From JAAYYM01 sp964483545 (GTDB lineage: Bacteria; Bacillota; Clostridia; Lachnospirales; Lachnospiraceae), in the NCBI GenBank assembly GCA_964483545.1, contig CAZACC010000119.1, positions 1 through 6,053 on the forward strand: DNA of 6,053 nucleotides. The letters are read 5' to 3'. The notes beneath the pieces were generated by a model. That model was not told where the DNA came from. It saw only the letters and a list, made by a program, of their open reading frames with translations, and made no database searches. The position numbers and the translations under genes were made by a program. Positions 1 through 4,968 of the stretch are shown in pieces. How positions within the stretch are numbered: position 1 is the first letter of the stretch; the number at the start of each line of letters is the position of its first letter.

Positions 1-1
1 A

Positions 2-184
2 TCAGGGATTGTCTTATTACTGTATCCATATATCGGAATTACAGGAAGTGCGTATGTGGCAATACCAGTGGTAGCACCAATTGCACTTGGAGGATTTTAT
101 TCCTATAACGGAATGAGCTTTTACAATGTGATGCAAAGAAAGCTGCATATGATGTTTGGAAACAAAGCATTGGTCAACTCTTAG
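2..184 (+). CDS. C-terminal fragment of a small membrane protein, possibly PrgI-type conjugation protein
   Basis: This is an open frame entering from the left edge, with 60 residues visible before a TAG stop; the true start lies outside the window. The visible part begins with hydrophobic stretches separated by a short glycine-rich turn (LLLYPYIGITGSAY, then VAIPVVAPIALGGF), consistent with two membrane segments. They lead into YSYNGMSFYNVMQRKL and a basic tail ending FGNKALVNS. The pattern of paired hydrophobic segments, then a glycine/aromatic-rich turn with 'NGM', then an amphipathic tail, recalls PrgI/TcpE-like proteins of Gram-positive conjugative elements. These sit at the membrane in the type IV secretion machinery, normally just upstream of a VirB4-type ATPase. 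No such ATPase follows here: about 290 bases of gene-free DNA and a regulator come next. The family call is made by eye from a fragment; another small membrane protein is possible. That it is a real coding end is more secure than its name. Confidence 0.5.
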   Translation, partial: SGIVLLLYPYIGITGSAYVAIPVVAPIALGGFYSYNGMSFYNVMQRKLHMMFGNKALVNS

Positions 185-313
185 CTTTGAATAAGAAACT
201 TCTTGCAACCATACTTAATGGTCACAAGGAGTTTCCCTATTTACATCTCTATTTAACTTTATCTGGCAGAGTTTTTAACACTCTCGTAAGCAGATGTATA
301 AATACAGTTTAGT

Positions 314-348
314 ACTTACTTCAACTTTATGTGTTCCAACAAGTAAGT
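314..348. repeat. 8-bp inverted repeat with 19-nt loop
   Basis: ACTTACTT at 314-321 is exactly complementary to AAGTAAGT at 341-348, with 19 bases between. It lies in the gene-free stretch 185-476, about 55 bases upstream of the tetR-type promoter. It has no following T-run, so it is not a good intrinsic terminator. A few shorter hairpins (AGAGT/ACTCT at 268-284, ACCAT/ATGGT at 208-222) occur in the same stretch and also lack T-tracts. No terminator for the upstream gene and no coding frame of note is visible in 185-400. Confidence 0.35.
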
Positions 349-368
349 TATTATCCTGCGTACACCTG

Positions 369-385
369 TTTTCTATTATAGAAAA
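369..385. promoter_or_regulatory. Perfect 17-bp AT-rich palindrome upstream of the tetR-type promoter
   Basis: TTTTCTATTATAGAAAA reads the same on both strands around a central T at 377, so all eight pairs match. It ends 17 bases before the -35 box at 403 and is centred near -61 relative to the predicted transcription start. That is a common position for an activator site or an upstream accessory operator. It is AT-rich, so chance formation is not excluded, and no protein can be assigned to it. Confidence 0.4.
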
Positions 386-402
386 AATAAATATTGTACT
401 TA

Positions 403-431
403 TTGACATTCATATTGTAATCTAGTATGAT
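403..431 (+). promoter_or_regulatory. Consensus sigma-A promoter driving the TetR-ABC-ABC cassette
   Basis: The -35 box TTGACA (403-408) is perfect. A 17-base spacer follows, then -10 box TATGAT (426-431), which matches TATAAT at five of six positions. The predicted transcription start is near 438, giving a leader of about 39 bases before the TTG start at 477. No closer promoter is needed for the regulator. The operator-like dyad at 428-459 overlaps the -10 box and start point, so this promoter should be strong when unrepressed and blocked when the dyad is occupied. Confidence 0.8.
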
Positions 432-459
432 AATCATGTTATCGATAATTGGATTATCA
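428..459. promoter_or_regulatory. Operator-like 32-bp dyad over the -10 box and transcription start (probable TetR autoregulatory site)
   Basis: The outer arms TGATAATC (428-435) and GATTATCA (452-459) are perfectly complementary. A perfect inner palindrome TTATCGATAA (439-448) shares exactly the same centre at 443.5. In all, 13 of 16 base pairs across 32 bp are symmetric; the mismatches are the three pairs between outer and inner arms. The dyad begins inside the -10 box and covers roughly -10 to +22 of the predicted transcript, immediately before a TetR-type gene. TetR-family repressors commonly bind such dyads next to their own gene. The length and nested symmetry would suit two dimers or one dimer with extended contacts. 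That the adjacent repressor binds here is an inference. Confidence 0.7.
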
Positions 460-476
460 CAAAAAGAGGTGACAAA

Positions 477-1103
477 TTGGCAGTTGCAGATAAGACAATA
501 GACCCAAGAATTCTTGACAGTGCACGGAAAGAGTTTTTGGAGTATGGATTCGAAAGAGCATCTTTAAAAAATATTTGCACGCTGGCAGGTGTTACAACGG
601 GCGCATTATATAAGCGTTATGCTGGGAAAGATGAACTGTTTTGTGCAGTGGTAAAACAGACCACGGATGATTTGACACAAGTTATTAATCAGAAATTAAA
701 TAAGAATCTCACTGAAATGAGTGATCAGGAACTGATTGATGTCTGGTATATGGATGAAGATTATATGATGTGGTGGTTTGATTACCTAAATCAGAGGTAC
801 GATGATTTTGTACTACTGTTAAAGTGCGCATCTGGATCTAGTTATTATGATTTTACAAATACATGGGTAGAACAGATGAATCAAGCTACCTATAGTTATT
901 ATGAGGAAGCTTATCGAAGAAAACTAGCGGCAAGGTATGTGGACCGAGAAGAAATGCATATATTAATCACGGCATTTTGGACAACAATCTATGAGCCATT
1001 TATACATGGAATGGATTGGGCACAGATACGAGAACACTGCAAAATCGTATGTAAATTTATTAACTGGCATAATTCACTTGGTTTTATTAGAAATGATAAG
1101 TAG
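477..1103 (+). CDS. TetR/AcrR-family transcriptional regulator
   Basis: A 208-residue protein of normal size for the family. Residues about 10-57 form the N-terminal DNA-binding domain: helix 1 ILDSARKEFLEYGFERAS, then NICTLAGVTTGALYKRYAGKDEL, where the helix-turn-helix lies near 31-48 with TGALYKRY as recognition helix and KDEL opening the next helix. This is the typical TetR pattern. The remaining residues, about 60-208, are a variable all-helical ligand-binding and dimerisation domain rich in Trp, Tyr and Phe (MMWWFDYLNQRYDDF, ITAFWTTIYEPFIHG), suggesting a hydrophobic or aromatic inducer. The start is TTG at 477, preceded by AGAGGTG (465-471) with five bases of spacing; no better in-frame start lies upstream. 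It precedes two ABC transporter genes in the same direction, so it is the likely local repressor of that exporter-like cassette and of itself through the dyad at 428-459. The inducer and targets are unknown. Confidence 0.9.
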   Translation: MAVADKTIDPRILDSARKEFLEYGFERASLKNICTLAGVTTGALYKRYAGKDELFCAVVKQTTDDLTQVINQKLNKNLTEMSDQELIDVWYMDEDYMMWWFDYLNQRYDDFVLLLKCASGSSYYDFTNTWVEQMNQATYSYYEEAYRRKLAARYVDREEMHILITAFWTTIYEPFIHGMDWAQIREHCKIVCKFINWHNSLGFIRNDK

Positions 1104-1113
1104 CCATAGAATA

Positions 1114-1147
1114 TGAGAAATGTTTAAAAACAGTTCTCAATATTTTT
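1114..1147 (+). terminator. Hairpin with T-tract after the regulator gene: weak terminator or attenuator
   Basis: TGAGAA (1114-1119) pairs with TTCTCA (1134-1139) and TGTTT (1121-1125) with AAACA (1128-1132). This makes an 11-bp stem with a single A-G mismatch (1120/1133), a two-base loop on paper, and a downstream run ATATTTTT to 1147. It starts 11 bases after the tetR-type stop. The stem has only three G-C pairs and the T-run is interrupted, so it would be a leaky terminator at best. That would suit setting a lower transporter level relative to the regulator. It could instead be a protein-binding dyad, since its symmetry is as good as an operator. Confidence 0.45.
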
Positions 1148-1153
1148 GGCTTA

Positions 1154-1173
1154 CGGTTATACAAAACTAACCG
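1154..1173. promoter_or_regulatory. CGGTTA-N8-TAACCG dyad upstream of the transporter genes (possible second operator)
   Basis: The arms CGGTTA (1154-1159) and TAACCG (1168-1173) are perfectly complementary around an 8-base AT-rich spacer, a layout typical of dimeric repressor or MerR-type sites. It does not resemble the dyad at 428-459, so a different regulator or a different binding mode would be needed. A poor promoter match overlaps it (TTCTCA 1134-1139, 18-base spacer, TATACA 1158-1163). If real, that promoter would put this dyad over the -10 box and start point of a transporter-specific transcript. The inverted repeat is certain; its function is not. Confidence 0.4.
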
Positions 1174-1223
1174 AAATTACACAACACTAATAAAGTGATA
1201 TTGTTTTGATGAAAAATGAAAAT

Positions 1224-1236
1224 GGAGGAAACAAAG
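1224..1236 (+). promoter_or_regulatory. Shine-Dalgarno site that places the first transporter start at TTG 1237
   Basis: GGAGG at 1224-1228 is followed by eight bases and TTG at 1237. The block ATGGAGGAAACA recurs exactly at the ligase gene (4954-4965), again three bases before a start codon (ATG 4969). No Shine-Dalgarno sequence is visible before the in-frame ATG at 1216. The GGAGG lies inside the longer reading, which is unlikely if 1216 were the real start. Confidence 0.65.
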
Positions 1237-2985
1237 TTGTTAAACAAAGTATTGGAGTACGCTGGATCTTATCGAAAGAAGACATATCTGGCGGCAATAT
1301 TTATGCTTGCTGGTGTAGTCATGAGTGTGTTGCCATATCTGTTTTTATACCAGTTGATTATACCGATTGTAGAGGGAGAGAGTATGAGTGTGTCTTATAT
1401 TTTCCTTAGAATTGGAATCATGGTGATATGTGGTATTTTGTATGCTTTTTTATATGGTCGTGGGCTGGAATTATCTCATATTTCAGCATATCACACATTA
1501 AAAAACATTCGTATTTCTCTGCAAGGAAAGATGGAAAAACAGCCACTTGGAACAATTCTTGAGTATGGAAATGGAACAATTAAGAAGATGTTCATAGATG
1601 ATATAGAGTCTATTGAACTGCTTTTAGCACATGCGCTTCCAGAGGGAATTGCGAATGTGGCAGTACCAGCTATTATCTATATTTCCATGTTCTTTGTAGA
1701 CTGGAAGCTTGCATTGTTAAGCCTAGCATCACTTCCTATTGGGCTGCTGGCGATGGGAATGATGATGAAGAGTGGAATGAAAAAGATGGGAGCTTATTAT
1801 GAATCAGCCCAGGCAATGAATAACACTATTGTGGAGTACATAAATGGTATGGAAGTTGTTAAGGTATTTAATCGAGATGGAGATTCTTACAAACGTTTTT
1901 CAAAAAGTGTAAAAGAATATCGCGATTTTACCTTAGATTGGTATAAAGTATGCTGGCCATGGATGGCTCTCTATAACAGTATTCTTCCATGTACAGCAAT
2001 GTTCACATTGCCAATTGGAGCTTATCTGGTACTGGCTGGGTATTCAACACTGTCTAATTTAATCCTTGTTTTATGTATGGGATTTGGTGTGGGTACACCA
2101 CTTTTGCGCTCTTTGAGTTTTGGATCTACCATTCCGCAGCTTCAATATAAAATTGAATCATTGGAAAATATGCTGGCTGCGCCACCATTACAACAGAAGA
2201 TGCGAGATTTTATTGGGAAGAATCACACGGTTACCTTTGAAGCTGTTTATTTTTCGTATAAGGAAGAGGAAGTGCTTCATGGGGTATCTTTTGAAGCAAA
2301 AGAAGGAACTATGACAGCGCTTGTAGGAGAATCAGGAAGTGGGAAGTCAACACTTGCAAAGCTTTTGGTTCACTTTTATGACATAGCTTCTGGCGCTATT
2401 AAGATCGGTGGTCAGGATATTACGGATATGAGTGTGGAAGCCTTGAATCAGGAAATTTCTTATGTATCGCAGGAGCAGTTTTTGTTTAACATGAGCTTGC
2501 TGGAAAATATACGTTTGGGAAAACCAGAAGCAACGGATAAAGAAGTACTAGAAGCGGCTGAGAGAGCGCAGTGTAATGAATTTTTGAAAAAATTAGAACA
2601 TGGAATTTGGACCATGGCAGGAGATGGTGGAAAGAAGTTGTCTGGTGGTGAAAGGCAACGAATTTCCTTAGCCAGAGCGCTGTTGAAAAATGCACCTATC
2701 GTAGTTCTGGATGAGGCAACAGCATTTATGGATCCAGAGAATGAGGAGAAAATGAATCAGGCTATTGCAGAGGTTATTAAGGATAAAACGGTCATTGTCA
2801 TAGCACATCGTTTGCCATCCATTATGAATGCAGATCAGATTCTTGTCATGAAAGAAGGAGAGCTTGCAGCGGCAGGAAGACATGAAGAACTGCTTCATAA
2901 TAGCAAAGAATACCAGAAACTTTGGAGAGCAGCAGATCAGACGGCTTCCTGGAGTATTCATTTTGAAAAGGAGGTGCTGGCATGA
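1237..2985 (+). CDS. ABC transporter half-protein (membrane domain fused to ATPase), first subunit
   Basis: Predicted 582 residues with TTG start (589 if ATG 1216 is used). The N-terminal half is a six-helix exporter-type membrane domain with hydrophobic segments near 18-45, 54-73, 137-155, 157-177, 243-266 and 272-293. The C-terminal ATPase is complete: A-loop Tyr341, Walker A GESGSGKST (364-372), Q-loop Gln412, signature LSGGERQ (468-474), Walker B IVVLDE (488-493) with catalytic Glu493, and switch His524 in VIAHR. The D-loop reads AFMD rather than the common SALD, within DEATAFMDPENE, a form I associate with YbtP/YbtQ- or IrtA/IrtB-like transporters; that subfamily link is tentative. It overlaps the next ABC gene by four bases, so the two should be made together and pair as a heterodimer in the cytoplasmic membrane. 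The TetR-type gene upstream suggests an inducible pump. Substrate and even direction cannot be read from sequence; YbtPQ-like relatives include importers. Confidence 0.92.
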   Translation: MLNKVLEYAGSYRKKTYLAAIFMLAGVVMSVLPYLFLYQLIIPIVEGESMSVSYIFLRIGIMVICGILYAFLYGRGLELSHISAYHTLKNIRISLQGKMEKQPLGTILEYGNGTIKKMFIDDIESIELLLAHALPEGIANVAVPAIIYISMFFVDWKLALLSLASLPIGLLAMGMMMKSGMKKMGAYYESAQAMNNTIVEYINGMEVVKVFNRDGDSYKRFSKSVKEYRDFTLDWYKVCWPWMALYNSILPCTAMFTLPIGAYLVLAGYSTLSNLILVLCMGFGVGTPLLRSLSFGSTIPQLQYKIESLENMLAAPPLQQKMRDFIGKNHTVTFEAVYFSYKEEEVLHGVSFEAKEGTMTALVGESGSGKSTLAKLLVHFYDIASGAIKIGGQDITDMSVEALNQEISYVSQEQFLFNMSLLENIRLGKPEATDKEVLEAAERAQCNEFLKKLEHGIWTMAGDGGKKLSGGERQRISLARALLKNAPIVVLDEATAFMDPENEEKMNQAIAEVIKDKTVIVIAHRLPSIMNADQILVMKEGELAAAGRHEELLHNSKEYQKLWRAADQTASWSIHFEKEVLA

Positions 2986-4724
2986 TCGCATTAATTCAAA
3001 GAATTGTAAATGTATCCGGTGAATATAAGGGGAGAATTAAACTTGCGTTTATTTTTGCTTTTTTGAAATCAATGTCAAGTAAGATGCCATTATATCTGGC
3101 ATTTGTAATGATTGCTGCCTTTTTAGAAAACAGTATTACAAAACAACTGTGCTTGACTCTTGGAATCGGAGTATTGATCAGTTTAATACTGCAGGTCATA
3201 TTTCAGAATATTGCTGATAGACTGCAGTCAGCAGCTGGTTTTATGATTTTTGCAGACAAGAGAATGGAATTGGGTGAACATCTTCGAAAGATGCCAATGG
3301 GATATTTTACAGAGGGAAATATCGGGAAAATAAGCTCAGTTCTTTCCTCCGACATGGTGTTCATTGAGGAAAACTGTATGACAGTTCTTGCTGATATGAT
3401 GAATTACATTTTTTCAGAAGGAATTATGATTTTATTCTTGTTTTATCTGAATCCAATTTTGGCATTAGCTGCCATCGTTATGGTGGGGGTGTTTTTACTG
3501 GTTGGCAGAGGCTTAAAGAAAGAAGCCTTAGAAGATTCTGCACATAGGCAGGAACAAAGCGAGAAGCTTACAAGTGCTGTGCTGGACTTTGCAGAAGGAA
3601 TTGGTATCATCAAGACATATAATCTTTTGGGAAAGAAATCAAAGGAATTGTCAGCTAACTTCGAAAAGATGTGCGAGACGAGCCTTCATTTTGAAGCAGA
3701 ACATGCCCCATGGCAAAGAGCATCTAATATGGTTTATGGCCTTTCATCTGTTGTAATTTTGGCTGTGTGTATGTCCTTATACTCAAAAGGCAATATGGAA
3801 GCTTCTTTTGCAATTGGAATGATTCTCTTTACGTTTGATGTATTTGGACCAATGAAAGCACTGTACGGAAATGCAACAAGACTTACGGTAATGAACAGCT
3901 GCATGGATAGAATAGAAGGCGTGTTTGAAGAAAAGGAACTAGAAGATAATGGAAGCAACTTTATTGTAGAGAAGGAAAATGTTCCTGCAATCGCATTTAG
4001 GAATGTGAACTTTTCTTATGGTGAGAAGGAAGTGCTTCATCGAATATCTTTTGAAGTTCCAAAGAATACTATGACGGCACTGGTAGGACCTTCTGGTGGC
4101 GGAAAATCAACTGTTGCCAGCCTTCTTGCAAGATTTTGGGATATCAATGCCGGAGAGGTGCAGATTTATGGAAATAATGTGAAGGATGTTCCATTATCTG
4201 AACTAATGAAACAGATCAGCATGGTATTTCAGAGAGTCTATCTATTCCAGGATACGGTTTATAACAACATCAGTATGGGAAGACCAGATGCTGCCAAGGA
4301 AGAAGTTATAAAAGCAGCAAAAAAGGCACGATGTTATGAATTTATACAAAAGCTTCCACAGGGCTTTGATACGGTAATTGGAGAAGGTGGTGCGTCCCTT
4401 TCTGGAGGAGAGAGTCAGAGAATCTCGATTGCGAGATGTATTTTAAAGGATGCACCTATTGTTATCTTAGATGAAGCAACTGCAAGTGTTGATGCTGATA
4501 ATGAAAGATATATTCAGGAAGCAATCTCAGAACTATGTAAAGGAAAGACATTGTTGGTCATAGCCCATAGATTAAATACGATTCAGTGTGCAGAAGAAAT
4601 ACTTGTAATTTCCGATGGACATATTGTACAGAGAGGAAATCATAAGGAATTGATTGCAAAGGAAGGTACTTATCGAAATTTTGTGAAGATGAGAACGCAA
4701 AGTCATGGCTGGAACCATAGATAA
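2982..4724 (+). CDS. ABC transporter half-protein (membrane domain fused to ATPase), second subunit
   Basis: A 580-residue protein starting at ATG 2982, which shares ATGA with the stop of the first ABC gene. A near-perfect Shine-Dalgarno, AAAGGAGGTG (2967-2976), sits five bases upstream, so translation need not rely on coupling alone. Hydrophobic helices lie near 20-48, 56-76, 136-156 and 158-175, with two more around 245-295. The ATPase has A-loop Tyr346, Walker A GPSGGGKST (369-377), Q-loop Gln417, signature LSGGESQ (473-479), Walker B IVILDE (493-498) with Glu498, D-loop ASVD and switch His529. All residues needed for hydrolysis are present, so neither composite site of the predicted heterodimer looks degenerate, unlike many heterodimeric exporters. 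Its ATPase aligns by eye with the first subunit (EVLH-ISFE, TMTALVG, EGG-LSGGE), so the pair are paralogues. No convincing terminator follows. Transport of an unknown small molecule is inferred. Confidence 0.93.
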   Translation: MIALIQRIVNVSGEYKGRIKLAFIFAFLKSMSSKMPLYLAFVMIAAFLENSITKQLCLTLGIGVLISLILQVIFQNIADRLQSAAGFMIFADKRMELGEHLRKMPMGYFTEGNIGKISSVLSSDMVFIEENCMTVLADMMNYIFSEGIMILFLFYLNPILALAAIVMVGVFLLVGRGLKKEALEDSAHRQEQSEKLTSAVLDFAEGIGIIKTYNLLGKKSKELSANFEKMCETSLHFEAEHAPWQRASNMVYGLSSVVILAVCMSLYSKGNMEASFAIGMILFTFDVFGPMKALYGNATRLTVMNSCMDRIEGVFEEKELEDNGSNFIVEKENVPAIAFRNVNFSYGEKEVLHRISFEVPKNTMTALVGPSGGGKSTVASLLARFWDINAGEVQIYGNNVKDVPLSELMKQISMVFQRVYLFQDTVYNNISMGRPDAAKEEVIKAAKKARCYEFIQKLPQGFDTVIGEGGASLSGGESQRISIARCILKDAPIVILDEATASVDADNERYIQEAISELCKGKTLLVIAHRLNTIQCAEEILVISDGHIVQRGNHKELIAKEGTYRNFVKMRTQSHGWNHR

Positions 4725-4799
4725 AAATAGGTGTGGTTGACTTGAAACGGATCATTCTGGTAAACAAAGTATCGATAAATAGAAAAATGAAATCCCAAT

Positions 4800-4836
4800 T
4801 ATGTAAATTCATATGTAAATTCTGGTATGTAAATTC
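4800..4836. repeat. Three direct copies of TATGTAAATTC upstream of the ligase promoter
   Basis: TATGTAAATTC occurs exactly at 4800-4810, 4812-4822 and 4826-4836, with start-to-start distances of 12 and 14 bases. The array ends 14 bases before the -35 box at 4851, so the copies are centred about 82, 70 and 56 bases upstream of the predicted start near 4887. Three identical 11-mers this close together are unlikely by chance even in AT-rich DNA. Binding sites for an activator or repressor of the ligase gene are the simplest reading. The array is too short and too badly placed to be a replication iteron set. Confidence 0.7.
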
Positions 4837-4845
4837 ACAGGGGCA

Positions 4846-4900
4846 ATTCATTGACAGTATGCATGAATCAGCGTTATACTATACTTTATCGAGTAAACGC
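4846..4900. promoter_or_regulatory. Imperfect dyads overlapping the ligase promoter
   Basis: ATTCAT (4846-4851) and ATGAAT (4863-4868) are complementary and flank the -35 box. Further on, GCGTTATACT (4871-4880) faces AGTAAACGC (4892-4900), which is complementary apart from one missing base, and this pair spans the -10 box and start point. Either could be an operator. Both have wide or gapped spacing, so they are only suggestive. Confidence 0.25.
4851..4880 (+). promoter_or_regulatory. Sigma-A promoter of the acyl-CoA ligase-type gene
   Basis: TTGACA (4851-4856) is a perfect -35 box. After 18 bases comes TATACT (4875-4880), a five-of-six -10 match. The predicted start near 4887 leaves a leader of about 80 bases before ATG 4969, without any obvious riboswitch or terminator fold. 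This promoter makes the ligase gene a transcription unit separate from the ABC genes, although read-through from them is possible because no clear terminator lies between. Confidence 0.75.
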
Positions 4901-4968
4901 ATTAATGTAGCGAAGAAATAATGTTACTTAGGTGTTAGAATAAGATAAAAAGTATGGAGGAAACAGAT

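Noticed and set aside
193..284. Several short inverted repeats after the first gene, considered as its terminator or as attachment sites.
   Set aside because: The stems are only about 5 bp with no T-tract, and no matching direct repeat was seen elsewhere in the window.
2668..2991. 107-residue minus-strand frame opposite the first ABC ATPase.
   Set aside because: It is fully antisense to conserved ATPase motifs and has a composition typical of shadow frames.
4761..4772. TAAACAAAGTAT repeats a 12-mer found at the start of the first ABC gene (1241-1252).
   Set aside because: About one such 12-mer match is expected by chance in AT-rich DNA of this length, and the flanks do not extend the match.
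4770..4778. TATCGATAA matches the core of the tetR-promoter dyad, so it was considered as a second operator copy.
   Set aside because: The outer arms TGATAATC/GATTATCA are missing and no promoter overlaps it.
4558..4851. 97-residue minus-strand reading frame across the end of the second ABC gene and the following gap.
   Set aside because: Most of it is antisense to a clear ATPase C-terminus, no family is recognisable, and no ribosome site or promoter supports it.
4733..4921. 62-residue plus-strand frame (GTG start) between the second ABC gene and the ligase.
   Set aside because: It has no good Shine-Dalgarno, runs through the direct repeats and the strong ligase promoter, and resembles no family I know.
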